Shown here: piece after piece, positions 1 through 9,179 of the stretch | How positions within the stretch are numbered: the first letter of the stretch is position 1 | How the letters are laid out: each line of letters starts with the position of its first letter | Source: Devosia ginsengisoli | Lineage (GTDB): Bacteria > Pseudomonadota > Alphaproteobacteria > Rhizobiales > Devosiaceae | Direction of reading: 5' to 3' | DNA length: 64,000 bases | Assembly (NCBI RefSeq): GCF_007859655.1 | Contig: NZ_CP042304.1 | Coordinates: 806,001-870,000, forward strand | The notes under the pieces: model-generated | Database searches by the model: none | What the model was told of the DNA's origin: nothing | What the model saw: the letters and a program-made list of their open reading frames with translations, nothing else | Position numbers and translations under genes: made by a program

Positions 1-1723
1 CGCGGCCCTGGCTCGACCAGGAGAAATTGGTGACCTGCTTGTCCCGCAGCCACTGCTTCCACGCATCGGTGGAGGAGGTGACGCAGCCATCCCAGATCGG
101 TACCAGCATTTCGCTCAGGGCGAAATTGTTGCTGAGCGCCATCGGCTTGGTCTTGCCCGTGCGTTCGGCATAGGCCACCGCCTCGTCGAACCGCTCCATG
201 GTCCAGTTGGAGCCACCGAACGGCCCGCGTATGCGGCCCTTTTTCACTTCCGCATCCATGGCATCGACGAACTCGCCGACCGGCACATCGAGATTGTCGC
301 GATGCATGAAATAGACATCGACATAGTCGGTCTGCAGCCGGTCGAGCGACTGGGTGAGCTGCTTGGCGATGACATCAGGGTAGCAGAGCGGGCTATGCGC
401 GCCCTTGCCGATCAGCACCGCGCCCTCGCGCGTGCCGCGATTGCGGTGCCATTCGCCGAACAGCTTTTCGGTATAGCCGGCGCCATAGACAAAGGCCGTA
501 TCGAAGATATTGCCGCCCTTTTCCCAGAAGGCGTCGAGCAGGATGGCGCCCGAGGCGAAGGTGCGGAAATCTTCGAAACCCAGCGCCACGGCCGAGGCCT
601 GCTTGCCCAGGCCCGGAATGCTCCGCTTGGGAATGGCGCCCTCATTGGGGCCGAGCTTGCGATTGGCCAGCGTATTGACGCGGTTGGCCGATTTCTCGAC
701 CGAGAATTCGATCCCGGCATCCTTGCGCCAGGCGTCGAGCACGCGGGCATTGCCCAGGCTGTCGGCCCAGCTCATGCCCGGCGCGGCGAGCTCCTGCCGC
801 TTGGCGAAGATGGCTTCGGCAGCGGCATCGACCTCGAAGGAATAGACGTGACGGGTCTCGTTGACGCTGACCGTCTCGGTCTTCCCGCCCTTGATGATGT
901 CGATGCGACCCAGCCCCTGGTCCCTGTTGCCATTGGCGAACCAGAAATCGGGCACTTCGATCCGGCCTTCGGAGCCATGGATGCGCAGCACATTGTCGAG
1001 ATTGGCCATGACGGCGCAGGACACCTGGGCGACAATGCCGTTTTCGAAGGTCAGGATGGCTGCGGCCCAGTCGTCGGTGCCTTCGTCATTGAGCTTGGCC
1101 GTGCCGCGCACCTTGACCGGATCGGCAAAGGGCTTGCCCATGACCTGCCCCGCGACGAAGCGGGCCATTGAGACCGGATAGCCGCCGACATCGAGAATGC
1201 CGCCACCGGCCAGCGCCGAGGCGAACAGCCGATGCTGCGGCTGGAACTTGCCCATGGAGAAGCCGAAGCTCGACTGGATCATGCGCACTTCGCCGATGGC
1301 GCCGGAGCGGATCAGCTCGGCCAATTGGGCGGCCTGCGGATGCAGCCGGTACATGAAGGCCTCGCCGGCAAAGGTGCCGGCCTTGCGATGGGCATGGAAT
1401 ACCGCGTCGATCTCGAAGGCCGAGAGGGCGAAGGGCTTTTCCACCAGCACATGCTTGCCGGCCTCGGCCGCCTTGATGGCCCATTCGGCATGGCCGGTAT
1501 GGGGCACGGCGATATAGACGGCGTCGATTTCCGGATCGGCCAGCAGGGCCTCATAGCCATGGACCACTCGCACACCGGGAAAGTCCTCGGCCAGACCCGG
1601 CCTATTGGGATCGCGCGTGGCGATGGCGGCCAGCACGCCATGCTGGCTGCCGGCGACGCCGCCCCGGAAGGCCTTGGCGATGCTGCCCGGCCCGATAATG
1701 CCCCAGCGGATTTTGGAAGTCAT
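1..1723 (-). CDS. Gfo/Idh/MocA oxidoreductase fused to aldo/keto reductase (partial)
   Basis: Predicted two-domain sugar dehydrogenase, open across the left window edge (at least 574 codons seen). The N-terminal half is a Gfo/Idh/MocA oxidoreductase: Rossmann loop GIIGPGSIA at residues 8-16 and the family EKP motif at 95-97. From about residue 345 the same frame continues as an aldo/keto reductase, with FDTAFVYG near residue 405 (catalytic Asp and Tyr) and DYVDVYFMHR further on. I checked the junction codons and saw no stop. It is the last gene of a leftward carbohydrate ABC importer operon, so it probably oxidises or isomerises the imported sugar. The substrate is unknown. The C-terminus lies outside the window. 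Confidence 0.85.
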   Translation of the reverse strand, partial: MTSKIRWGIIGPGSIAKAFRGGVAGSQHGVLAAIATRDPNRPGLAEDFPGVRVVHGYEALLADPEIDAVYIAVPHTGHAEWAIKAAEAGKHVLVEKPFALSAFEIDAVFHAHRKAGTFAGEAFMYRLHPQAAQLAELIRSGAIGEVRMIQSSFGFSMGKFQPQHRLFASALAGGGILDVGGYPVSMARFVAGQVMGKPFADPVKVRGTAKLNDEGTDDWAAAILTFENGIVAQVSCAVMANLDNVLRIHGSEGRIEVPDFWFANGNRDQGLGRIDIIKGGKTETVSVNETRHVYSFEVDAAAEAIFAKRQELAAPGMSWADSLGNARVLDAWRKDAGIEFSVEKSANRVNTLANRKLGPNEGAIPKRSIPGLGKQASAVALGFEDFRTFASGAILLDAFWEKGGNIFDTAFVYGAGYTEKLFGEWHRNRGTREGAVLIGKGAHSPLCYPDVIAKQLTQSLDRLQTDYVDVYFMHRDNLDVPVGEFVDAMDAEVKKGRIRGPFGGSNWTMERFDEAVAYAERTGKTKPMALSNNFALSEMLVPIWDGCVTSSTDAWKQWLRDKQVTNFSWSSQGR

Positions 1724-1740
1724 TTTATGTCCTATCAGTA

Positions 1741-1826
1741 GACCTCATCCTGAGCTTGTCGAAGGACGAGGTCGTGGCACGATCTGTGATGGCGACCTCG
1801 TCCTTCGACAAGCTCAGGATGAGGTC
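1741..1826. repeat. Perfect 34-bp inverted repeat (family A)
   Basis: The arms at 1741-1774 and 1793-1826 are exact reverse complements separated by 18 bp. The core TGAGCTTGTCGAA recurs near 23.9, 32.0, 48.4 and 55.4 kb. It fills the gap between the ABC ATPase gene and the dehydrogenase fusion gene, so it could form a strong hairpin in the shared transcript. Confidence 0.9.
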
Positions 1827-1848
1827 TTCTTGTGGTCTGGTGGGTTCG

Positions 1849-2928
1849 TCAGCGCAGCCGGTGGCCCTTGTCGTCGAAGATGTAGGCCTTGTCGGCGCTG
1901 ATCGAGACGGTGATGCGTTCATTGCCGTTTTCGTGGCGCGATTCCTCGCGCTCGACCACCAGTGCCTCGCCGCCGGCGCTGGCATAGACATAGCTGGTCG
2001 AGCCCAGATGCTCGGCCACGTCCACATCGAGCGTGATGTCGATATCGCCCGCGCCACCCATGCCGAAATGCTCGGCGCGTACGCCCACGATCACCGGATC
2101 GCCGACCACGCCGCTGGTGACGGGCAGGGTGAGGCGGGCCTTGTCATGATGGGTTAGCTCCACTGTGATCTTGCCGGTCGCCTTGTCCACGATGGTCGCG
2201 GGCAAAAAGTTCATCCTGGGCGAGCCGATAAAGCCGGCCACGAACTGGTTGGCCGGGTCGTCATAGAGGTCGAGTGGGCGCCCGACCTGCTCGATAATGC
2301 CGTCGCGCAGCACCACGATCGTGTCGGCCAGCGTCATCGCCTCGACCTGGTCATGCGTCACGTAGATGATTGTGGTCTGCAATTCCTTGTGCAGCCGGGC
2401 GATCTCGATGCGCATATGTACGCGCAATTCGGCATCGAGGTTGCTGAGCGGCTCGTCGAACAGGAAGACCTGCGGATTGCGGACGATGGCCCGGCCGATG
2501 GCGACGCGCTGCCGCTGGCCGCCCGAAAGCTCCTTGGGGAAGCGGTCGAGCAGCGGCTCCAGCGCCAGGATGCGCGCCGCATCGCCCACCTGCCGGGCGA
2601 TCTGGTCCTTGGCGACGCCGGCAAAGCGCAGGGCAAAGCCCATATTCTCGCGCACCGTCATATGCGGGTAGAGCGCATAGGTCTGGAACACCATGGCAAT
2701 GCCGCGCTTGGAGGGCTCGACATCGTTCATGCGCGTGCCGCCGATATCGAGTTCGCCTGATGTGATGTGCTCGAGGCCGGCGATCATCCGCAGCAAAGTG
2801 GATTTCCCGCAGCCGGAGGGGCCGACGAAGACCACGAATTCCTTGGACTTGATGTCGAGGTCCACCCCCTTGATGACTTCCAGCGAGCCGTAGAACTTGC
2901 GAATGCCTTTGAGGCTGAGGCTGCTCAT
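1849..2928 (-). CDS. Carbohydrate ABC transporter ATP-binding protein (UgpC/MalK type)
   Basis: ATPase subunit that powers the adjacent sugar importer at the inner face of the cytoplasmic membrane. The 359 residues show Walker A GPSGCGKST (36-44), signature LSGGQ (134-138), Walker B VFLFDEP (154-160) and switch histidine in THDQ (191-194). The C-terminal third (from about 230) is the TOBE/OB-type regulatory region usual for the MalK/UgpC/MsmX branch. It follows the second permease gene by 10 bp. Family and role are clear; the sugar is not determined. Confidence 0.95.
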   Translation of the reverse strand: MSSLSLKGIRKFYGSLEVIKGVDLDIKSKEFVVFVGPSGCGKSTLLRMIAGLEHITSGELDIGGTRMNDVEPSKRGIAMVFQTYALYPHMTVRENMGFALRFAGVAKDQIARQVGDAARILALEPLLDRFPKELSGGQRQRVAIGRAIVRNPQVFLFDEPLSNLDAELRVHMRIEIARLHKELQTTIIYVTHDQVEAMTLADTIVVLRDGIIEQVGRPLDLYDDPANQFVAGFIGSPRMNFLPATIVDKATGKITVELTHHDKARLTLPVTSGVVGDPVIVGVRAEHFGMGGAGDIDITLDVDVAEHLGSTSYVYASAGGEALVVEREESRHENGNERITVSISADKAYIFDDKGHRLR

Positions 2929-2938
2929 TTCATGTCCC

Positions 2939-3751
2939 TCATTTGACGGCCCCCAGCATGCCCTGAACGAACTGGCGCTGCAGGACGAAGAAAATGACGA
3001 GGGTTGGAAGCGTTGCGAGTACGGTCGTCAGCAGGATGACGCCGTAATCGGGTGTGTAGGCAGCCGTGAGCGCCGAGATCACCAGCGTGATGGTCTTGTT
3101 TTCCGGCGTCTGCAGCACGATGAGCGGCCAGAGATAGTTGTTCCAGGCGTTCATGAACACGATGATCGTGGCTGCCGCATAGGTGGAGCGCATGGTCGGC
3201 AGGTAGACGAAGAGGAAAATCTGCCATTCCTTGAGCCCGTCGACCCGCGCCGCATCGCGCAACTCGCCCGGAAAGGCCTTCGTCGCCTGGCGGAAGTAGA
3301 ACAGGATGAAGATCGACGCGATGGTGGGCAGGATGACCGCGGTGAAGGTGTTGGTCAGCTGCGCCCGCGAGATCATGACGAAGAGGGGCACCATCAGCGC
3401 GGCAAACGGGATCGACAGGAATAGCAGCAGGAGCTGGAAGATCCGTTCGCGCACCCGCGAGCGGAAAATCTCGAAGCCGTAGCCGGCCAGCGATGAGACG
3501 GCGAGTGTCAGGATGGTCGACACGATGGCGATCAGGAACGAGTTCCCGAAGACGCGCCAGAGATCGACCTGCGACAGCAGGGTCTGGAAATTGACCACAA
3601 GATTGCTGCCCGGAGTCATCTTGCCGGTGATGATATCGGTCGACTTGTTGGTGGCGCCAACCGCCATCCAGAAGAAGGGAAAAACCGACAGGAAGGCGGC
3701 CAGCGACAGGAACAGATAGACCCCCGCCCGCCGCAGCATGTAAAGGCTCAT
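2939..3751 (-). CDS. Carbohydrate ABC transporter permease (MalG type)
   Basis: Inner-membrane permease of the sugar importer, 270 residues with about six hydrophobic segments. The cytoplasmic coupling (EAA) loop that docks on the ATPase is seen as RVDGLKEWQIFLFVYLP near residue 175-190. The start codon overlaps the stop of the upstream permease gene by four bases (ATGA), indicating translational coupling. Length and topology fit the MalG/UgpE family (BPD_transp_1). Confidence 0.94.
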   Translation of the reverse strand: MSLYMLRRAGVYLFLSLAAFLSVFPFFWMAVGATNKSTDIITGKMTPGSNLVVNFQTLLSQVDLWRVFGNSFLIAIVSTILTLAVSSLAGYGFEIFRSRVRERIFQLLLLFLSIPFAALMVPLFVMISRAQLTNTFTAVILPTIASIFILFYFRQATKAFPGELRDAARVDGLKEWQIFLFVYLPTMRSTYAAATIIVFMNAWNNYLWPLIVLQTPENKTITLVISALTAAYTPDYGVILLTTVLATLPTLVIFFVLQRQFVQGMLGAVK

Positions 3752-4638
3752 GCCCCCCTCCTGCGGTCGCGCGCGATCATGAACTGGATGATGCTGAGCA
3801 CGGCGACAATGGCGACGATGACCCAGGAGACCGTGGCCGAATAGCCGAAGCTGGGCATCATGCGGAAGGTGAGGTTGTAGATATACATCGACAGGGTCAT
3901 CGTGCCGTTGCCCGGCCCGCCCTGCGTGATGTTGTTGATCTCGTCGAACAACTGCAGCGTGCCGATGGTCGACAGGATCGTGGTGAACAGGATCACCGGC
4001 TTCAGCATCGGCACCGTGATGTTCCAGAACCGCGCCCAGGCCGGAATGCCGTCGATGCGGGCGGCTTCATAGATCGATTTGTCGACGTTCTGCAGCGCCG
4101 CCAGGTAGAAGATCATGTTGTAGCCGGTCCACCGCCAGGTGATGGCGGAGATGATGACCACCTTGGCCCAGAACGGATCGGTGAGCCACGGAATGGGCGC
4201 GCTGACCAGATGCAGCGACATGAGGGCCTGGTTGATGATGCCGTCATTGGAAAACATCGACTTGAACAGGCTGGAGTAGGCGATCAGCGAGGTCACGCAG
4301 GGCAGGAACAGGATGGTCCGGAACAGGCCGCGGAAGCGCAGGGTCGCGTCGTTGAGCGCCACTGCGAACAGCAGCGCCAGAACGATCATGATCGGTACCT
4401 GGATGATGAAGAAGATGATGGTGTTGGTCAGCGCCTGCACCAGCAGGGCGTCATTGGCCAGCCGCTGGATATTGGCCAGGCCCCCGAAGGAGAAATTGTT
4501 GCCGCGCCCCACCTGGAAGCTCATCCAGAGCGACCACAGGATGGGATAGATCATGAAGATGCCGAGCAGCACCAAAGCCGGCATCACGAATGCCCAGCCG
4601 TTGATCTGCTCGTTACGGTCCAAACGGGTCTGCGCCAT
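3748..4638 (-). CDS. Carbohydrate ABC transporter permease (MalF type)
   Basis: First permease of the sugar importer. I place the start at 4638 (MAQTRLDRNEQ, 296 residues) because GGAGGGGG lies just before that ATG; a start seven codons upstream has no such site. It has about six membrane segments and the coupling loop EAARIDGIPAWARFW. It lies 69 bp after the binding-protein gene and overlaps the next permease gene by four bases. Family UgpA/MalF. Confidence 0.93.
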   Translation of the reverse strand: MAQTRLDRNEQINGWAFVMPALVLLGIFMIYPILWSLWMSFQVGRGNNFSFGGLANIQRLANDALLVQALTNTIIFFIIQVPIMIVLALLFAVALNDATLRFRGLFRTILFLPCVTSLIAYSSLFKSMFSNDGIINQALMSLHLVSAPIPWLTDPFWAKVVIISAITWRWTGYNMIFYLAALQNVDKSIYEAARIDGIPAWARFWNITVPMLKPVILFTTILSTIGTLQLFDEINNITQGGPGNGTMTLSMYIYNLTFRMMPSFGYSATVSWVIVAIVAVLSIIQFMIARDRRRGA

Positions 4639-4707
4639 GCCCCCTCCGATCAAATGCAATGGTTCCAGCGGATCGGGGCGGGCCGGAGCCCGCCCCAGTG
4701 TTGGAAA

Positions 4708-5976
4708 CTACTGCATCTGCTGGCGGAGCTGGGCGTCGATGGCCTGCAGGGCCTGGTCGATATCGCCACCATTGGCGATGTTGGGCTGCGCCCGCACGGC
4801 CAGGCGTGCTTCGGGCGTGAAGGTGCCGTAATCGACCGCCGGAACCTGGGCCAGCCAGTCCGAGAAGTTCTGCCACACCGGCTCGTCGTTGAAGAACGGG
4901 TCGCTGGCCTTGTAGGCGTCGCCTTCACGCGCGGCCAGCAGCGAGCCGACGGCGCCCTGGTTCACCAGGATGCCCTGGTAGAAATCGACATCCTCGGCCC
5001 AGACGGTCTTGAGGAAGTCGATGGCTTCTTCCTGATGCTGGGAGGAGGCCAGCACATACCAGCTCGAGCCGCCATTGTTGGAATAGTGGGTCGCGCCATC
5101 GACGCCATCGAGCGCCGGCAGGGGAGCCACACGCCACTTGCCGGCCTGGTCGGGCATGGACTTGATGGTGCCGGTGATCCAGACGCCCTGCGGCACCATG
5201 GCCACCTCGCCCGAAGTGAAGGCGCCGGTATAGCCCGTCCAGTCCGAAACCGGCTTGATGAGGCCGGACTGCGCCATTTCCTGGAAGGTTTCCAGCGAAG
5301 CCTTGAGCGCCGGATTGTCGATGATGTTCGGTTCGTTCCCGTCCTTGAGGTACCACTGGCCGGTGGACTGCATCATCATGATGATCTGGCCGTCATCATT
5401 GTAGTCCATGTCGATGAGCTGGTGGCCGGTCTTTTCCAGCACGTCCTTGCCGATCTCGATCAGGCGGTTCCAGGTAATGTCCTGGACGTCTTCCGGCTTG
5501 TAACCGGCTTCTTCCAGATAGTCGGAGCGGTAGAACAGCCCGGTCACGCCGGAGTCGAAGGGCAGGGAATAGGATTTCCCCTCATAGGTCGCGGCCGCCA
5601 CCTTGTAGGAGGCGAATTTCGACATGTCGATGGAATCGGAAAGCGGCACGAACGAGCCGGGGAAGGACTGCAGGAAGCGCTGGATATTGTCGTCCTGGAT
5701 CAGCACGATATCGGGCAGGCCATCGGAAACGCCGGCCAGCAACTGGGTCTGCAGCTTCTGGTTGATCTCGTCCTGGCTGACATTGTTGATGTTGAAGGTC
5801 GTGTCCGGGTGCGCTGCGGTGTAGCGCGCGCCGGCATCGGCCATGGCGGGAATGTTGAAATTGGGGTCCCAGCACCAGACCGTCAGTTCGGCGGCGGCAG
5901 CGGCGACGCTGGCCATGCTGATACCGGTGAGGGCGATAGCGAGCGTGCGGGTCCACCGCATGACATTGCGAGACAT
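4708..5976 (-). CDS. Sugar ABC transporter substrate-binding protein
   Basis: Periplasmic extracellular solute-binding protein family 1, 422 residues, first gene of the importer operon. The start at 5976 is chosen because AAAAGGGAGGA precedes it and because it gives a clean signal peptide (MSRNVMRWTRTLAIALTG, cleavage likely after an Ala-rich stretch near residue 29). An in-frame reading extends 249 codons further upstream, but that part has no signal peptide or family resemblance. The ligand cannot be deduced. Confidence 0.94.
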   Translation of the reverse strand: MSRNVMRWTRTLAIALTGISMASVAAAAAELTVWCWDPNFNIPAMADAGARYTAAHPDTTFNINNVSQDEINQKLQTQLLAGVSDGLPDIVLIQDDNIQRFLQSFPGSFVPLSDSIDMSKFASYKVAAATYEGKSYSLPFDSGVTGLFYRSDYLEEAGYKPEDVQDITWNRLIEIGKDVLEKTGHQLIDMDYNDDGQIIMMMQSTGQWYLKDGNEPNIIDNPALKASLETFQEMAQSGLIKPVSDWTGYTGAFTSGEVAMVPQGVWITGTIKSMPDQAGKWRVAPLPALDGVDGATHYSNNGGSSWYVLASSQHQEEAIDFLKTVWAEDVDFYQGILVNQGAVGSLLAAREGDAYKASDPFFNDEPVWQNFSDWLAQVPAVDYGTFTPEARLAVRAQPNIANGGDIDQALQAIDAQLRQQMQ

Positions 5977-6084
5977 AGTCTTAGTCCTCCCTTTTCGTTT
6001 GCTCTTCCTCTGAGCGCTACCTAAGCTATCTGTCTGGCACGTGGCGTCCCTCACAATGGGCATGCGGAGTTGGCGGAAAGTAAG

Positions 6085-6999
6085 ATGACTGAAAGGGCTT
6101 ATTACGAACCGGGGACCAATGGCGTAGAGCGCCTGCCGACCGAAATGAACATGTTTCATACCTCGCCACTGCTGATGCGGTCGGCACACTGGCATGCTCA
6201 GGTCGAGGTCAACTACATCGTGCGCGGCTGGGCCCATTACCGCATGAGCGGCCACCAGGTTCGCTTCAATGCCGGGGACATGGCGCTGTTCTGGGGTGGT
6301 TTGCCCCATTGCCTGGACGACGCTTCCGACGACCTGATCTATGCCGGCGGGCACCTGCCGCTGGTGCATTTCTTCCGGCTGCGTCTGCCGCAGAATGTGC
6401 AATCGCGGCTGATGCAGGGGGCGACGCTGATCACCCAGGCGACCGATGCCGCCGACCCCTACAATTTCGCCCGCTGGAACGACTATGCCCGTTCGGGCGA
6501 CCCGATGAAGGCAGGCATGGCGGTGGACGAACTGCTGCTGCGCATCGAGCGCGTCCGTTTCGAGCCCTATGCCCTGCTGCCCGGCCCGGAAGCCGTGGTG
6601 AAGGCCGTGGATGGGCTGGACCACCATTCCTCGCCCATCGTGGTCCGCATCTGCGATTTCATCGCCGACAATTTCCGCGAGGAAATCGACTCGACCGACA
6701 TTGCCCTGGCGGCCGACATCCATCCGAAATACGCGATGAACGTGTTCAAGAAATCGACCGGCATGACGCTGAACGATTATGTGAACCTCATGCGGCTCAG
6801 CTATGCTCAGGCCCTGCTGATGCAGGACGATGCGAATGTGCTGCAGGTCGCGATGGATAGCGGCTTTGGTTCACTCAGTGCATTCAACAAGTCGTTCCGC
6901 AAGATCGCCGGCATGTCGCCGTCCGATTTCCGCCGCGACCTGCGCTGCCGGCCCAGCGTGCCCATGGCCCGCGCCCTTTCCTCCGCGCCGATGAACTGA
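6085..6999 (+). CDS. AraC family transcriptional regulator
   Basis: Probable regulator of the divergent sugar importer operon, 304 residues. The N-terminal half looks like a cupin ligand-binding domain (residues about 20-120, with HWHAQVEVNYIVRG). The C-terminal 100 residues are a double helix-turn-helix AraC domain (IALAADIHPKYAMNVFKK and the closing GFGSLSAFNKSFRKIAGMSP). I prefer ATG 6085 after GGAAAGTAAG; TTG 6070 in frame is the alternative. The 108-bp gap to the binding-protein gene must hold both promoters. Confidence 0.92.
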   Translation: MTERAYYEPGTNGVERLPTEMNMFHTSPLLMRSAHWHAQVEVNYIVRGWAHYRMSGHQVRFNAGDMALFWGGLPHCLDDASDDLIYAGGHLPLVHFFRLRLPQNVQSRLMQGATLITQATDAADPYNFARWNDYARSGDPMKAGMAVDELLLRIERVRFEPYALLPGPEAVVKAVDGLDHHSSPIVVRICDFIADNFREEIDSTDIALAADIHPKYAMNVFKKSTGMTLNDYVNLMRLSYAQALLMQDDANVLQVAMDSGFGSLSAFNKSFRKIAGMSPSDFRRDLRCRPSVPMARALSSAPMN

Positions 7000-7002
7000 G
7001 CC

Positions 7003-9096
7003 ATGCTGACGCGGCGGCTGGCGGCACTGTTGTTTGGCGCCGCAGTCGTCATTGCGCTGATCCTGCTGCGCGCCGCCGATCCCTATGCCGTGCGCGTGGC
7101 GCGCGAAACCACCTTCGATACCTTCCAGCAGATCAGGCCGCGCCCCGAACCGCTGGACCTGCCGGTTCGCATCGTCGATATCGACGAGGCCTCGCTGGCC
7201 GCCGTGGGGCAATGGCCATGGTCGCGGCGCGATATGGCGACGATTGCCAGCCGGCTGACCGAACTGGGCGCTGCCGCCATCGCCTTCGATATCCTGTTTT
7301 CCGAACCCGACCGGCTGTCGCCCGCCATCGGGGGCAACGGCGCCGATTACGATGCCCAATTCGCCGCAGCGCTGGCGACGGGACCATCGGTCCTGGTGAT
7401 GAGCCGGGCAGTGGCCGGCAGCGCACCGCCACCGCCCAAGGCCGGCTTTGCCATGACCGGCGCGGATGTGCTGCCCAGCCTGCCGGCGCTTGACAGCGTG
7501 GCTGCGCCGCTGCCGGTACTGACCCAGGCTGCCACCGGGCTCGGCGTGGCGAGCCTCGACCGCGAAGGGGCCGGCGTGGCGCGACGCCTGCCACTGCTCT
7601 GGTCCAACGGCGCGGCGCCATTGCCGACCCTGGCCGTGGAGGCTCTGCGCGTGGCGCAGAACGCTTCCACCTTGGTCGTGCTGGGCGATTCCGCCGGGGC
7701 AGGGACGGTCAATGGCCTACGCATAGGCCAGTTCGAAGTGCCGACCGGCCCCAGCGGCGATATGTGGCTCTACTATCGCGACCTGCCTGAAACGACCTAT
7801 GTGCCGGCTGCGCGGCTGCTGGGCGCGGATTATGCCGAACTGGCCCCCATGCTGTCAGGCCATATCGTGCTGGTCGGGGCCTCGGCCGCCGGCCTGCTCG
7901 ATATCCGCGCCAGCGCATTGGGTGAGGCCGTGCCCGGCGTTTCCATCCACCTGCAGGCGCTGGAGCAGATGCTGACCGGCACCTTCCTGCAGCGGGCCGA
8001 CTGGGTCGGCGGGCTGGAATTGCTGATCATCGCCGTGATGGGCCTGGCCGTGGTGCTGGTCCTACTGCTGACCGGCCCACTGGTGGGATTGCTGTTTTCA
8101 CTGGCGATTGCCGCCGTGGCGACGGCCGGAAGCTGGCTGGCCTTCAGCCAGTTCGGCATCCTGCTCGACCCCAGCTTCGCCCTGTTTGCGGCCCTGGTGA
8201 CCTATGCTGCCATGGCCTTTTTCCGCTTCGCCGTGACCGACGCCGACAAGCGCCGCATCCGCCGGGCCTTTGCCCATTATGTCGAGCCGGCTCTGCTGAT
8301 CCAGATCGAGGCCAATGCGGGCCTGCTCAAGCTGGGCGGCGATGTGCGCGAAATGACGGTGATGTTTTCCGACGTGCGCAATTTCACCGCCCTCAGCGAG
8401 CGCACTGCGCCGGCCGAACTGGTCGCCATGCTCAATCGCCTGTTTGCCGGGCTCGGCGCGGCCATCGTCGCCCATCACGGCACGATCGACAAATTCATGG
8501 GCGACGCCATCATGGCCTTCTGGAACGCCCCGGTCGACGTGCCGCGCCACGCCCGCCACGCCTGCGAGGCGGCTTTGGACATGCGGGCGGCCCTGCGCGC
8601 CCTCAATGCGCAACAGGCCGAGCCTGTCGCCATCGGCATCGGCATTTCCACCGGCCCGGCTCTGGTGGGCAATATGGGTTTCGAAGCCCGCTTCGACTAT
8701 TCCTGCATTGGCGACACCGTGAATGTGGCCAGCCGGCTGGAAGGTGCCTGTCGGCGCGTCGGCTACGACATTCTCGTCACCGCGGAAACCCGCGCCGCCG
8801 CACCGGAACTGGCCTTTCTGGCCGCCGGCTCCGTCGTGCTCAAGGGCATCAGCCAGCCCGAGCCGATCCACCTGCTGGTGGGCGATGCGGCTCTGGCGGA
8901 GTCCGACGCATTCCAGGCGCTGGCCACCGCGCATGACGCCCTGCTGGCGGCCTGGGTCGACGGCGCAGATGCGGGTGCCTTGGTGGAACGCTGCCGCGAC
9001 CTGGCAGCGGCCATCGATACCAGGCTCGTCGAATTCTACGACGCCGGCCTCACGCGCAGCGAAGACTTCCGCACAGCGCAGCCCGCCAACGCCTGA
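7003..9096 (+). CDS. Adenylate cyclase, class III, with CHASE2 sensor
   Basis: Membrane-bound nucleotide cyclase, 697 residues. One N-terminal membrane segment is followed by an extracytoplasmic CHASE2 domain (about 30-320, with IVDIDEASLAAVGQWPW), then three membrane segments (about 335-410) and a cytoplasmic class III cyclase domain (about 440-640). Metal-binding Asp457 lies in FSDVRNFT; KFMGD and CIGDTVN carry the Lys and Asp that normally select ATP, so adenylate cyclase is favoured over guanylate cyclase. It starts three bases after the AraC stop and is probably co-transcribed with it. The signal sensed is unknown. Confidence 0.93.
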   Translation: MLTRRLAALLFGAAVVIALILLRAADPYAVRVARETTFDTFQQIRPRPEPLDLPVRIVDIDEASLAAVGQWPWSRRDMATIASRLTELGAAAIAFDILFSEPDRLSPAIGGNGADYDAQFAAALATGPSVLVMSRAVAGSAPPPPKAGFAMTGADVLPSLPALDSVAAPLPVLTQAATGLGVASLDREGAGVARRLPLLWSNGAAPLPTLAVEALRVAQNASTLVVLGDSAGAGTVNGLRIGQFEVPTGPSGDMWLYYRDLPETTYVPAARLLGADYAELAPMLSGHIVLVGASAAGLLDIRASALGEAVPGVSIHLQALEQMLTGTFLQRADWVGGLELLIIAVMGLAVVLVLLLTGPLVGLLFSLAIAAVATAGSWLAFSQFGILLDPSFALFAALVTYAAMAFFRFAVTDADKRRIRRAFAHYVEPALLIQIEANAGLLKLGGDVREMTVMFSDVRNFTALSERTAPAELVAMLNRLFAGLGAAIVAHHGTIDKFMGDAIMAFWNAPVDVPRHARHACEAALDMRAALRALNAQQAEPVAIGIGISTGPALVGNMGFEARFDYSCIGDTVNVASRLEGACRRVGYDILVTAETRAAAPELAFLAAGSVVLKGISQPEPIHLLVGDAALAESDAFQALATAHDALLAAWVDGADAGALVERCRDLAAAIDTRLVEFYDAGLTRSEDFRTAQPANA

Positions 9097-9179
9097 CGCA
9101 TCGCCGTTCGGGAACTGCCATCGCCGATGGCCCGTTACTGTGACGTCGCCCATTCTCGGGCCCCAAGGCAAAGCGTCCA

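Noticed and set aside
4210..6024. 604-codon open frame on the plus strand opposite the sugar permease and binding protein genes
   Set aside because: His/Gln/Gly-rich translation without motifs; the opposite strand encodes a clear ABC importer.
5977..6723. 249-codon N-terminal extension of the sugar binding protein
   Set aside because: It runs antisense through the AraC gene, lacks motifs, and would destroy the signal peptide.
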